From NCBI RefSeq assembly GCF_035083965.1, contig NC_089738.1, positions 14,100,734-14,164,733 of the forward strand: a stretch of 64,000 nt of DNA. Direction: 5' to 3'. This document shows positions 21,399 through 34,050 of the stretch, in pieces. Both the position numbers and the translations under genes were made by a program. The notes beneath the pieces were generated by a model. The model searched no databases. It was given only the letters and a program-made list of their open reading frames with translations, and was not told the origin of the DNA. The stretch's first letter is position 1, and the number at the start of each line of letters is the position of its first letter. This DNA is from Branchiostoma lanceolatum. Lineage: Eukaryota > Chordata > Leptocardii > Amphioxiformes > Branchiostomatidae.

Positions 21399-24300
21399 AT
21401 GGGAAAGATCACCCTAGCTAACCCCAGCGGGCAGAAGGACCCCATAAAGGATGTGAAAATCCCGATGGTAAGGGCGGTTTTTGATGTTTTCATTTTTGGC
21501 AGTGGTTGTTTCGTAAAAAGGTGTCGGCCATTTTGTGTTGCGTTTGTGTAATCGCAAAGATTTCGTTCTTTCGACCTTTGACGGATTCTGACGGATCGAC
21601 ACTTTTGATCCTGATCTTCATTGCCTTTAATAGGAAGTGACATGCTTATAGACATCTTTGTGCGATCTGTACAGTCGTGGTGATTTGATTTGTTTGAAAA
21701 GGAAACCCCCAGAAGATATGTAACCAAGTAAAAATCGTGTCGTGACCGCGACAACTTCCTTAGATCTTTGGCAAGGGTCCAAAAATTTAAGCGTTACGAA
21801 GCAAAACGAAATTCTTTGTGGGAAGGAAATGCCGCAAAATCCCCCGACTGCCAATCTTACATAAGTTACCTGTACGTGCTTACTTAAGAAGACGTACCTG
21901 AAGTTATGTAAACAACATTTGCGCAAGGTCTTTAACCTCCTTGATATCCTTGATGTGATTCCCAACGTGTTAAAAATCGATGTTACAGACATCTTAGATC
22001 TCTTAAGATTTTTATTTCCTTATCTTCTTGGCCTTTAAAAACATAGGAAATTAGAATACCCAAAGGCAAAATGTGAGGTCAGTATAGATCACGGGGTATA
22101 ACGTACGTCACGGGATGGCCTGACACATTCGGTGGTCGCAGAGATCTTTCAGCCGCAACGCGCAGACACATTCGACGCGCCGCGGAAAAATCAGCCGTCC
22201 GCGCGGTCCTATCAGCCGCAACGCGCAGACAAATTCGACGCCGCGCGGACCTATCAGCTGCTCGCGCGGAAAAATCAGCCGTGGGACAGCGCCATCAGGT
22301 GTCTCACTACTGCCTTCAGAGAGCGCTGGAAAGGCCGCGCCAAGGTAGGTCCTCCACAATTTCCTTCTCTAGCATCATATAGAGACATCGACTGGTAATC
22401 TAAATAGGCCTATCAGGTGCCAGACTATCTTATGGTCACCCGGAGCCAAAAATAATCGGCAGGTCTTCAAATTAAGTCGAGATATAGGGAGAACAGTTCT
22501 AAATCGGTGACACACCACATCGAAGTTGTCAAGGTAAACAGTGGCCAATGCCATATTTTGGGCCATTGGAAGCAAAGACATCTGCGGTTTTGACGTCTTT
22601 TAGTGTGATTGAGTGTCCAGAACAACGTAACATACTCTGGAATCGATATAATATGCCCACAGAGCGAAAATATGTGGTAGAAGTGATACCGCTATATAAC
22701 GCCCCCCTCCCCCATCCTTCAGCACGAACCACCACGTATAGAACGATGTTAACATATCTTATAGCAGTATTAAAGCCATAAGAAGCGATATTGTTGTGGC
22801 CATTTAAATGAAGATACATAGTCATCAATGTTTGTCCAGACAAAGGCATTTATTTTTGGAATTTGCATTTCAGCTATGGAGTTTGATGAGTAGAACAGGT
22901 TTTGTGCATGTGACCACAAATGTAAAACCACCTGTTCCACCCTACAAGTCTGGCCTTTAGGAGGGAGATGAAGAACCGCCCGACAAGCCATGCCTTGGGG
23001 AGGGACAGGATACCTGGTCTTCAAGTAACAGCACAAGTGGATCCCGTTTAAACACCAGAACCAGTGGATCCAGTGAGGGTTCAGTGTCTTTGGAAGAGTC
23101 CAACGAGTCCGATGACCTACCTGGTGTGGTTGTGCCAGCTGAAGATGTAGAAAAGGATGTCTCCTCCCCCACACGCAGGACTACAGTGCAGTCTGTGTAC
23201 ACATGGCAAGTGCTAAGCGAACAGCGGTTCACTAGATTAACACAAGCATCGCTGCCATGGGGCTGATAAAGGACCAGCAATTTAGTGTGGGTTCTGCAAT
23301 AAAGACTTTATTTATGCTAGAGACTTTCAGGATCACTTAGTTGAATCATCCAAGGAGTGCCCAGTTTCTCAGAAAGAGTTCAAGTGAAGAAGCACATGAT
23401 AGTGCACTCAGATTGGGATTTTTGTAACAAATGTGGAAATTCCTTTAAGTCATAATATAAGAAGTCCTAAACATCATCACAGAACCCATGACAATCCCAG
23501 AGTAAAGACGTTTGTCAGTGTTACAAGTGTGAACACAAGTTTCATAAAAGGAAGCACTCGTGTTAATCATGCAGTAATTCTGGTTCATATAATTATATTT
23601 GTTGTTTCACAAGAAGGTATACCTCATGTATAATGCACCTGTACAGTGCCATCATTGATTTTCATCTGTAGTGTTGGGGAAAATGATGGCGTCGAGACTC
23701 GGTATTTGACTGGTTTTGACTTTGTTCTCCTTTTTTCAAGAGTCAATATTAATATACGATCAGAATACTTTAATTTGTAATCTATAGCAATAAATTAAGC
23801 AACAGTGCAATATGATTACAACATAGTCATTTGCCAAGTGATGTATAACAAGATCAAGAACATGGTATTGCAATTCAGCAAATAACGTTATATATGTTGT
23901 AAACAACCAGAATAAATTTAGTTATATATACAATGTACCTATATTTTGTGTGTCATTTTTGGATTAACATTTCAGGAAATACAGGTGCAATACAGATGGT
24001 TAGTACAATGATGCAACGCTGAGATGGTCCATTACTTAAATCTGTAGATATAACAACTTGACAAAGTATAGTCTTCATCTAATATCATGTGCTATTTCAA
24101 ACATACTGCATAGTACCAAAATTGACGAATAATCTACTCAATACATATCTCTATGAATATAGATTTCTACTGCAAATATGGAGTTATTTGAATATTCAAG
24201 TTGTACATTGTATGATTTCCGTTGCTTAGCGCCTTTCGTATAAAGGGAGAGAAGCCTACAGTCCAGAAAAAGTGCTATTGACGCTAGCTTGAGTAGGAGT

Positions 24301-27300
24301 TGACCAGGAGAGTTGTGTTTCTTTCTGTCTGGGACTTGCTGCAGTGCTGTCATCAATGCCAGTGTTATCTTCTGTTACCCATACATCTTCAACTTCGCAA
24401 TCTGTGTTTGCTTTCCAGGTGCCCGTTGCTTTGTTTCTACACCTTTTCTGCGGATATAGTGTCAACCTGAGTCGACGAGGCATTTCTGAAAAATATCAGG
24501 GTTGATTATTTGCAGTGACACATTATACCTGTGTAATAGTTATACTAGCAATATAATAAACAATCTTGCGAGAAACGTATGAGATGTTCGTTGAATCATC
24601 TAGATGAGGTATTCCCCGCATATCGCCAAAATCCATCGAGGCGACAAAGACACTATTGCCTGTTAATGTTTACTATACTACTACATGTATAAGATATGGG
24701 CCGTAACTTTACTGGAAAATGGGGAGGGGGGCGTTATATAGCGGTATCACATATTTTCGCTCTGTGGGCATATTATATCAATTCCAGAGTATGTTACGTT
24801 GTTCTGGACACCCAATCACACTAAAAGACGTCAAAACCGCAGATGTCTTTGCTTCTAATGGCCCAAAATACGGCATTGGCCACTGTTTACCTTGACAACT
24901 TCGATGTGGTGTGTCACCGATTTAGAACTGTTCTCCCTATATCTCGACTTAATTTGAAGACCTGCCGATTATTTTTGGCTCCGGATGACCATAAGATAGT
25001 CTGGCACCTGATAGGCCTATTTAGATTACCAGTCGATGTCTCTATATGATGCTAGAGAAGGAAATTGTGGAGGACCTACCTTGGCGCGGCCTTTCCAGCG
25101 CTCTCTGAAGGCAGTAGTGAGACACCTGATGGCGCTGTCCCACGGCTGATTTTTCCGCGCGAGCAGCTGATAGGTCCGCGCGGCGTCGAATTTGTCTGCG
25201 CGTTGCGGCTGATAGGACCGCGCGGACGGCTGATTTTTCCGCGGCGCGTCGAATGTGTCTGCGCGTTGCGGCTGAAAGATCTCTGCGACCACCGAATGTG
25301 TCAGGCCATCCCGTGACGTACGTTATACCCCGTGATAGATAGGCTAGCCAGACCAACATAAATTCTAGACACGTCAACGCTTAAAGAACGTAAGAAAACA
25401 GAACAAAAAAGCTTGTGAATGATCAAATTTAGAAAATGATGTTCCTTTTATTTAACTGGTTTAAGAGAAGGGAAATACCCACGGAAGTTTTGAGTGGGAA
25501 GATTGTGAAGGAAGTTTCCTTGTTCAGTCACGAAAGTTCCTCATTCCTTACCAAAACATAAACAATTCCAAGTAGGTCGGACCACACCTTTCTGTTGGCA
25601 TAAATATATGCATGATTCGCTTGGGATAGACATTTTCTGCAGTGATGTGGTCTCTCGTAGGTTGTGCTGTTACTAAAATAATGATAATCTGCAACGATAG
25701 TTTTAAGAATATTGAAATTTTTCTTTTTTAATCGGTAGATATTGATATAGATTGATATAGATAAGTGTCAGATTCATGTCATGCATTTATTTCTGTTAGA
25801 AGCTGAAATTTTCCTTCTTGTGTTAAAACAACTGTAGAATATGAGAAAAAAAGTGTCTCAGAAATGATTTTTAAAATGTCTGACTCTGAAGCGTTCTGAA
25901 GGTCTTCATAAAACCATTGCTGTATAATTGTGAACCATTTGTACATTAATGTAGTGTTACATGTAGGCTGTTGAATTAATGTGAAAATGTCTAGACGACA
26001 TGTCCTCCCTTGAGCATAATTGCGCAATTTGCAGCCAACTGTTTTTAAACCCTGTATTATTGGCTGTATAGGTGCTTACGTGTGATGCATGATTCATAAA
26101 GTGTCAAATTAGTCTCCTAGATGGAGGAGAAAAACAAACGAATCACTAAAAACCACATAATTTTTTTCATATTCTTTTTTCACATTGTAATTTGTATTGC
26201 ATGTGTTAAGATAAAGGAAAACCAGGGCAAATATACAAAAAGTAAGTCATGTGCGATGTGTATATAAATTCTCAACAGAAATGAAAGTGGTACCGGTATT
26301 CAGCTATCAAACATCACTTTGCCAAGTGCATAGGGTCAGAAGAAAGGAAACTGAAAAATGAAGCCCAAATTGCCAAAACAGCTGTTTCAAAGCAATCAGA
26401 GACATCCTAGATTCACATATTATGTTTATAGCTGTTATGATGAAGGTTATAATCTCATATCAATTGTTTGAACATTACCTGCTGCTTTTGCAGAATGACA
26501 CAGCAAAATGTTCTGAGGTGGGGTCCATTATGTAGAGTCAAGCATCATTGCTTCATGTCTACAAAACTACAACACTAACCACTTTCCTACACGCACAGAC
26601 TATAGAGCCTAGAGGTCACATTTGGGTAGCTTCTGAAGAGTAGCAGGTGAACCTCTTCAACCCTTTAGGAAAGGATAGGAGTGGGTAAAACTGATCTTCA
26701 AGTAGATATTTGGGTACGAAATCGTGATGTTTTTGGACCACGGCTGGGTTTTCTGACAGTCTAGTCACAAAACTGGCTAGTCACAAAACATTTAGATTTT
26801 TCACCCAACATCTGCTTGGAGAAAAGGTAAAACTGCATTAGTCCCAGACATTTGTCTGACTGCGTCCATTGCTGGCAACGCTACAGCCATGATGGGGCCA
26901 TGGGAATTGTCTATCTGCTGCTGTGCAGTATTGAGATCATGATATGAAACTACACGTGTATGCATTAAGGTCTGTGGCTGTGCTATCTCAACAATATGTA
27001 CATGATGTTCTGTCATAGTCTGCCTGAGGCACTATTTTTGCAAATCATACAGTTAGGTACATATTTGACTATTCTGACAAAATCATTTTAATCTTCCAGT
27101 TGATCTACGTCTAGTTGTCAAAATGAATATACCAGGTAGAAGTTTTGATAATAAGGCTGAATTTACTGTGTTTCCACTGACTAGTAGCAGCAAGTCGCCT
27201 GCTCAAAATCACTTTCACTTTCATATTAAGCTAATACTTTTAATACTTTAAGCTCATATTGTATGGTATTCCCAGAGGATGAATTTACGATTTTATAATC

Positions 27301-30300
27301 ATGATTGGGAACTGTGGCAGCACGACAGCAGTAACATGATATACTGTTGTATAGATTTTCGCACAATATAATGTTAAAGGGAAGACATTAAAGGTGACGA
27401 GAAACATCACATTGATTGTACAGAGAGCTGTTTTAATTTCCTAATGTGTGCTATCACCTTGGGGATGGGGAAACATTGACAGTATTGACAGGAAGCCAAC
27501 AACATGGTGTCAAAACATGAATGTAGTACACCACACTGTACACGCACAGCTGTCTAAAGTCTGAAATTTGATGAAGGTGCATGACAAATACTGTTCCTTT
27601 TGGTACTTTTACAGGTGGTTCCCCCTCAACTTTACGTTTAAAACCTTAATTTGGGAACTTTGTTGTCAATAACTGACGGAACACAAATTATCTTTTCCAA
27701 TTATAAATGCTTGTTAAGAGCTATATGTACTTTGATATTCATTCTAGAAAACACAAAACCTGAGGCAACAAAACTCAAACAAGTATCTTGTTCTGAGAAG
27801 GTGTTAACAAAAATGAATGTAGAATAATTGTAAATCCAACGCTGTCACATAGACATAACAAGGTGATCGTTTTCACTTCAATAACTGGTTTTTGGTGGTG
27901 ATTGATATTCAAGTCTTGATATCATATGACTGCGTAGGTGTGGTGATATTCAATTCTTGATATCATATGACTGTGTAGGTGTGGAAAATAATTTGTCTGG
28001 CTTTGGGGCAATAACAGAACATGATATACACAGTGAAATGGCACCAAGACAAATTTATCAGTGCATGTATCACAATCAATGCTGCTGAGACAAATAACTG
28101 TTAACACGTCTGTTGAGACTTTTGTTTCAACATGATGCCCTAAACAACATGTTTGCACTAAGATCATAGATTGTAGACCAAACTGTGCCATATTTATTCC
28201 TCTTTTTACATGTACCTGTATGAATACTGTGCATACTGTAAATACACCATCAGAGGACATAAAAAAGAAACCTAAAAAAACGAAGGCTTTCTACTTCTAA
28301 AAGACTTTTCATTGAAATTAATTTCCAAAGTGGTACATTTTTTGTTCTCTGGACATATTGTCCATAGTTTGTGTCAAAAAGTATTATCCATGTTCATGTT
28401 CATGTAGTCTATGTTTAAGGACTACAAATACTGTTCAATTGCACCAACCTTTGTTATTTTGACGGTAGACGTAGAGGTTTGCCGTTTATTTGATTCACTT
28501 GTTCTGTTAACCAATGGAGTGTACAGTTTCCAAACAATTAGTAGTTTTGGTGAACTAGTGACTGGAGAGAAAGCATGCCATGAGCATGTGATCTCCCCGA
28601 TTTGGCCAAGCATACCCAGTCAGTCTTTTTCTTCTTGAAAAGTGTGATGGGTTCTTTTCTCTCAGGAAACCTCTAAATATTACTTAAGTGGTTGACAGCT
28701 TTTCATTCAAGTCACGAGGACAGAAAGTATGATAACGTCCTAATAAATCCATAACCATTTGATCTGTAAACATTTCACACAGAAACCAGCGGATGATGAC
28801 GATGTGGAGACCGCCACCGTGGCGGTGACCCAGCCCATGCCTCGGCGCAGGAACGGCTGCACCTCGTGCATCATGGCGCTGATCTGCATGCTGCTGGTGA
28901 TCGGGGGTATCGCTGGGGGGCTGTTCCTGTACCGCCACTTCGGACGCCACAGGAAGGTACTGTAGATCTTTAAATGTTTGCTCCTTCAAGGCGAATTCAT
29001 GGCACAGTGAAGTTGCATGTCCAATTTATTACTACTGTACTACTGAAACATCTAAAACATCATTTTGCAGAAGCTTTTCTTATTTACAAAGGCATTGGTA
29101 CTAACACGTTACTTCTGGGAAGGAGGTTCACCTCCGACGGGTACTTCTTTTTGGTGTGTATGTGTGGTGTGGGTAGTTATTGAGGTCCCAAAGAAGCATG
29201 GCTATTTTGGGCCCCCTAGCAGTATTTTTGGGTACTGCAGCTTTACAGGCCAACATCCTCCTTTCTAAAAGTTGTGAGGTATAGTCCATAGACAGTTGGT
29301 CTGTCCGGCAAGGTCAATGACCTCAATTTGGAGCACCCGGATGGCTTAGGACCTGTCTAACACCAACTGTAGTAGCGCATTAAGAAATTCACAAAAAGTC
29401 ACGGAGGTATTAGATCTTTGATATCTCGTTTCTGCAGTTCGTGGGGCGCTGCGGTGTGCGCTACAACAGCCACTACTACAACCGTGGGCAGGACCCGACC
29501 ACCCCCCGCGCCCAGTGGGCCATGCTGGAGGAGGATGTGGAGGTGGACCTGGACGGGGAGTATGAGCGCATCGAGGTGCCGGACTTCGACAAGTGCAACC
29601 ATGCCACTGTCCTGCATGACTTTAGGAGGGTAGGTACCACGTGTGAGAGATGTGTCTTTTATCGCACTCTGTGTACAAAGTCTGTGCTTGGTATGGGCGC
29701 ATCGAGGTGCCGGACCATGCTACTGTTCTACACGACTTCAGGAGGGTAGGCACCATCAAATAAACATTGTCTAAGTGTGAGCTAAGTCTTACAAAGTCAT
29801 GAAAATGACAGCAAAGCAGCCATTGTCACATGGACACACCAGAAGGAATCTGAATGTCAACAATATTTTGACCCATGTGCTCAACATTTTCCAAAGCTCT
29901 TCAAAACGATTATAGACTCAAGATTTAACTTCATGCAAAGTATGTACATTATAATTGGTCCAAGTGCTATCTAATCATGTATTTTGTTGTTTCCATAGCA
30001 ACTGACTGCATTCAAGGACTGGGACCATATGAGGTGTTTCGTGATGGCCCTGAACGAGTCTGCCGTGCCGCCCCCTCGCAGCCTCTTCGACCTGCTGATG
30101 CGCGTTAAAGTATGTCTGACTCTTCCTTCTTCAGCTTAACCTTAAACAATCATGTTTCGCTTTCAAGTGTTTATGCTAAATTATCATATAGCTAGATGTC
30201 GTCGACCAATCAGGAGGCTCCATGTACAGGTCCTGATTTTCCCATACAGACCCCATTTTATGGGTCATTAATCTTCATATAAAAACCGGTTGTGCAAACG

Positions 30301-31618
30301 TTACCATTAAATGAGATGGGTTTTTTTTTAAATTTCATTTTAAGACATTCCTTGATATAGATAGGATCTTGCCAGTTTATTTGGTGGTTATAGGAACGAC
30401 CATGCCTTATCACACCGTATAGACCTCGGGACAGGTCATTAACCCTATATTGACGAATGGACAGAATTCTGTACCCAAGATTTACGTCCCTTTGTTCCAA
30501 CAGGATGGAAGCTTCATGCCGCAGGCTTATGTGAACCGGGAAGTGATGCGCGTTGTGCAGCCACCGATCGCAGATACTGCCCAGCTGGGACAGTACATCC
30601 ACGCCGTGTGCAGGGGGGTGGACACCTACAGGCTGACCAGCATCAGGAAGAACGATGAGGACCTGCGCCCAGGTTTGTGTTCCTACCAGTGGCATCCTTT
30701 TTTGCTGAAAGTCTGGGCTGTCTCCAGGACCCGTCCCCCCATCCCAGGATGGAAATTTGCTTGTCAGGATGGAAAAAATGTCACTGTCTGTCCCAAAAAT
30801 TAAAACTTCATGACATAAAATTTATGAAAATGCATTTTTGTAGGCTTGAAATGACAGATTTAACAAAGAAAATTAAAACATTGGATTTCAAAAAAATAAG
30901 TGGGACGGAAAAAAAATTTAAAGCTAGCTGGAGACAGCCCTGGTGAAAGTTAACATTCTTCCCAAATCTTTCAGTGTGTAGTATGGTGCATCTCTGTTCC
31001 TTTGTATTGCTTAACTGGTAGACCACAATTAAGCATAACACCAGTTCTGCACATAAAGTACAAGCTGTGTAAGACTGGACTGTGAGGTTTGATCCATTCA
31101 CACTGAAATGAACGCCTTGTCTTTTTGATAAATATGGTGGGTTCTTTAATGTGCTCAAGGTGTGACTCTCCTCAAACACTGGACCCCCGTTTTACTTCCT
31201 ATCCAAGAGGACATCCCCAGTGGAAGCTAGGCACTCATTTTCACCTGAGTCGAGTGAGGAAATAGGTGTAAAGTACCTTTCCCCAGGGCGGAACATTGGG
31301 GCCTGCTTGGGATTTTAACCCACAAGCTTTCCATTCTAAGTCAACAACCCTAACCACAAGATCTCCCCAAACGGTGTACATCTTGAAATGGACACCTCAC
31401 TCTTCCAAGCCTTGCAGTTGTTGGCAAAAGTAGTACATACAAGCAATACCCATTTCCCACAGTACCCAAACTGTTGGATGTCTGGCTAACTCAGCTTTCT
31501 GTTCACAGAGGGCCACTACTTGGCTAAACGCGACATATCAGAGGAGAAGTGCGACAGCAAGATTCGATTCTACAGTGGCAAAGAAGTCAGTGAAGTCTGC
31601 ATCCAGTTTGTGGAGTAA
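21399..31618 (+). CDS. ITM2: Integral membrane protein 2 (BRI/ITM2 family), BRICHOS protein, 6 exons
   Basis: Exons are 21399-21467, 28783-28956, 29438-29629, 29999-30109, 30504-30672 and 31509-31618. Phases agree, giving 274 residues; human ITM2B is 266. Seen: a short cytosolic N-terminus (MGKITLANPSGQKDP), a Pro-Arg-Arg-Arg stop before a single type II transmembrane segment (about residues 52-72), a BRICHOS domain across exons 3-5 with conserved Cys in MRCFVMALN and IHAVCRG, and a furin-type site LAKR before a 28-residue C-terminal peptide with two Cys. ITM2 proteins pass through the secretory pathway, where furin releases the C-terminal peptide and BRICHOS acts as a chaperone-like domain. 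Intron 1 is 7.3 kb and carries a large transposon. Which vertebrate paralogue (A, B or C) it matches cannot be told. Confidence 0.93.
22090..25334. mobile_element. 3.2 kb DNA transposon with about 620-bp inverted arms, in ITM2 intron 1
   Basis: The left arm (22090-22717) and right arm (24718-25334) are nearly identical inverted copies, differing by a 9-bp indel and few substitutions. The termini are CACGGGGTATAACGTACGTC and its complement. Both flanks carry ATAGAT (22084-22089 and 25335-25340), a likely 6-bp target-site duplication. The interior (about 2 kb) has no intact transposase. It holds zinc-finger-like debris on the plus strand and a 75-codon frame on the minus strand (24256-24483). 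Long, well-matched arms suggest a young non-autonomous insertion. The superfamily was not assigned. Confidence 0.88.
22840..23640 (+). pseudogene. Degenerate C2H2 zinc-finger coding fragment inside the transposon
   Basis: One frame encodes an acidic/Ser stretch (SGSSEGSVSLEESNESDDLP). Adjacent frames, with several stops, show C2H2-like blocks: CHGAD followed by CGFCNKDFIYARDFQDHL, then weaker CNKCGNSFKS and CYKCEHKFHKR. Spacing of Cys pairs and His fits C2H2 fingers. The frame shifts and stops show that it is no longer coding. It may be a host gene fragment captured between the inverted arms, or part of a former element gene. Confidence 0.5.
25341..28782. other. Rest of ITM2 intron 1
   Basis: This is AT-rich intron. 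It has a 43-bp direct duplication at about 27901-27983 (TTGATATCATATGACTG twice). Small frames such as minus-strand 26801-27016 have no recognisable domain. No gene was called. Confidence 0.5.
27901..27983. repeat. Tandem duplication, about 43-bp unit
   Basis: GATATTCAAGTCTTGATATC..GTAGGTGTG is followed at once by a near-identical copy, with two substitutions seen. It lies in ITM2 intron 1. Confidence 0.85.
29116..29320 (-). repeat. Interspersed repeat relative of 10888-11150
   Basis: It shares GGAGGTTCACCTCCGACGG, CCCCCTAGCAGTATTTTTGG and GGTATAGTCCAT in the same order. It lies in ITM2 intron 2. Confidence 0.6.
29690..29757 (+). pseudogene. Duplicated 3' end of ITM2 exon 3 including its splice donor
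   Basis: This copy of the last 70 or so bases of exon 3 (GCGCATCGAGGTGCCGGAC ... CAGGAGGGTAGG) lies about 115 bases downstream in intron 3. It lacks 15 bases (five codons, FDKCN) but keeps the GTAGG donor. No acceptor was seen in front of it. Use of the second donor would add 116 nt to exon 3 and shift frame. Confidence 0.8.
30362..30465 (+). repeat. Partial interspersed repeat in ITM2 intron 4
   Basis: GTTATAGGAACGACCATGCC, CACACCGTATAGA and GGTCATTAACCCTATA match in order the block at about 5835-6050 near the MRNIP 3' end. It lies about 40 bases upstream of the exon 5 acceptor. Confidence 0.6.
31130..31376 (-). repeat. tRNA-derived SINE-like element, antisense
   Basis: Read on the plus strand it contains GACTCTCCTCAAACACTGGA, then GGGATTTTAACCCACAAGCT followed by AACCCTAACCACAAGATCTC. 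This is the antisense of a tRNA-like head with B box and A box. A related piece lies at 37945-38145. It lies in ITM2 intron 5. Confidence 0.5.
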
Positions 31619-33600
31619 GAAGACTGACGTCACGTGCAGGTCATGCAGAACATTCTGATATGTTCAAAGTTAGCCTTGCTTTAATTGCTACACTGTAACA
31701 ACTTCTGGTGATGTTTAGAAGATGGACTCTGTAGGATTGGTGACCATCTTGTCTTTCTGTGTCCGGAGAAGGAAAATAACAGAAAGCTTGCTTAGGTGGA
31801 GTACAGAAAAACAAAATGATGAAAAATCCTGCAAAGTCCATTTTTATAGACGCACATGTAAAATTGTATGCATGTTTCTTTGTTACCAGTAAACAGAATA
31901 TAGATTCCTGCAGTTGATCACAAAGACAAATCCAGTTCTTGACTGACATGCTTTAGAAATTTTTTTCTCATCTTTTTCACCATATACAATAATGTATTGT
32001 TGTATGGCTGCTGGACTGTTTTGCTTTTAGATGATTTTCAATACTATTCCTATAACCAAGATGTAATAATTGATTCTTTTAAGTCATGAAATTTTTTTGA
32101 TTTCTGTTTATCAAATTAAGATATTCAATCAGCATGTTTATATTATACGTGCATCTTGTGTTTGATATTAGTTGACAAATTCTTACCTTCTTTTACTTGG
32201 ATATTTATGCAGGGATGGCATTAAAACCGAAAATTTCTTTCACTAAACAGCAATCCACTGCAAGACAGTATATTTCAAAATTATAGTTTAAAGATCACTG
32301 AAAAAGTTGTGTAAAATCTTGGAAAAAATGAAGAACACTCCCTGTATATTCAGCTGAATGTAAGAGTCATGTCAAGGTGTGTTGAATAGACTTAGATGCA
32401 CAATAGCAAAATATACTCCTATTGTAGCCTTGCACAATGTATTCTCTACCAACGTTGTACACATTCCGTTAAGTGCCCCTGCGTAAGATGACTCCAGTTA
32501 CACTCACGTACAAAGTAGCTCTAGGTGTTGATGATATTGGCCACACCTTTTGATATTCTGGTACTCAATTCTGAGTATTGAGATGTTAAATTGTTGTGGT
32601 CTTACACACTTGGCAGTTCTGCTGTACATGTAGTTGAAGGCATTGTGTTGTCTGTGGAAAATGCATGTGTAAATAAAATAGCCTTGGAGTAGGAGGAAGG
32701 CCTCCATTTTGTAGATTGACTTTACAGCATGTTTGGATGTATGTGTGTACGTACACAAGGCATCGCTCTGTTCAAACCATGTAAAACAACTACGAAGTAG
32801 GAGTGTTGAATTTTTACATGGCTGTGAAGTGTATTCTGACAAAGCTATACAAAGCCGATGAACGTGTAACAAAAAACAACTGACTAGGGGTACCTGTATG
32901 TATTTGGTATGTCTGTGCATGTTATGTATATCAAGTGGATGTACAACATAACAAAAATGGCTTGAGATGTACTCTGTGCATTTAGTACAAGGCTGCAAAT
33001 ATCATGCAACTTTTGTTGTTAAGATTTAATCTCAACACACTGAAATTATTGAACAAAAAGGACTACATAATGAACACATGAGATGTGAATGATGAAGTTT
33101 ATACCAATGATGGCAGTGAGAGTGGAATGAACATGTATCAGACACTAGCTGAAGAAACTATGGACATTTTATTAGAAAGCAAAATTTGATATGCATCAGT
33201 ACAGAATTATAATTGAAAGGTCAAAATTTCAAAGAAACTACAATCCCTTGAATAGATACATAAGCATTATCAACAAGCAAATATGAATGGCTTAAGGTAT
33301 GATTTTAAAGCTTTTTACTGTATATATTGGATCACAATGGAATTGAATCTTCTTTTTAGAAATGCATGCTTTCTGTGTTTTTGTATTGCACACTATCTGA
33401 TGGCACATACTCCACAGGATGGTGGTGAGAATTGTTAAGGGAAGTACAAGCTGGACATGTACAAGACCAGGATGGTACGTAATGTAGAAGTGGAAGCCAT
33501 GTAGGACATGACACTGAATGTAAAATAAACTTTTCTTTCCCAAGCTTGTTATTTGTGTGTGTACATGTAGTAGCATTCACTGGCCATAGTTAATTGCTTT
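31619..33600 (+). other. ITM2: Probable ITM2 3' UTR and downstream sequence
   Basis: AT-rich sequence follows the ITM2 stop. AATAAA motifs at 32672-32677 and 33524-33529 are candidate polyadenylation signals. A 164-codon minus-strand frame at 32504-32998 has Cys/His/Tyr-rich composition and no domain, and was not called as a gene. Confidence 0.4.
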
Positions 33601-33740
33601 GAGTGGCTAGGCTAGTGGACATGAGGTTCCATAAGTCACAAGTTCAATTCCTGGCTAGACACCGTGTCCTTGAGAAAGGTGCTTAACATGACTTTCCTCA
33701 CTCTTCGATCTGTGAGGAGGTAAAAGGCGGTGGAAGAGAA
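33601..33740 (+). repeat. tRNA-derived SINE-like element
   Basis: GGCTAGGCTAGTGGACATGA (A-box-like) and AAGTTCAATTCCTGGC (B-box-like) are followed by a tail GTGTCCTTGAGAAAGGTGCT and GACTTTCCTCACT. The same tail follows the tRNA-like head at 55738-55811, which defines a SINE family. Confidence 0.7.
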
Positions 33741-33998
33741 GGGATGCTTCTCTTTTTAATACCATACCCTATACACAGTAGATAACAACCCACTACCTCT
33801 ACAGCCTCAAAAAGGCTATGGGACTACCTTTACCTGAAATTATTTTGACTAGTTGAGTTGCAACTGAAACAAATGTAATGCACAAAGTGTTTTTTTGAGG
33901 TGTCACTTTGCAACAGTTTTGGCTGAATCTATGTAAACAAAGTATTTGGTGTGTTGAGGGCTTACCTTTCTGTTTTGACTGTATGTGTGCACGTTCAT

Positions 33999-34050
33999 GC
34001 ATGTGTGTGTGTGTGTATGTGTGTGTGTGTATTTCTGTGTGTGCGTGTCT
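33999..34050. repeat. (TG)n microsatellite
   Basis: TG repeats are interrupted by TATG and TTTC. Frames across it (His/Thr-rich) are artefacts. Confidence 0.9.

Noticed and set aside
26801-27016. 71-codon minus-strand frame in ITM2 intron 1
   Set aside because: It has a faintly protein-like Gln/Met/Val-rich sequence but no domain, no splice partner and no second copy. It is too weak to call.
32504-32998. 164-codon minus-strand open frame downstream of ITM2
   Set aside because: It is Cys/His/Tyr-rich with scattered low-complexity codons and lies antisense to the likely 3' UTR. No family resemblance was seen.
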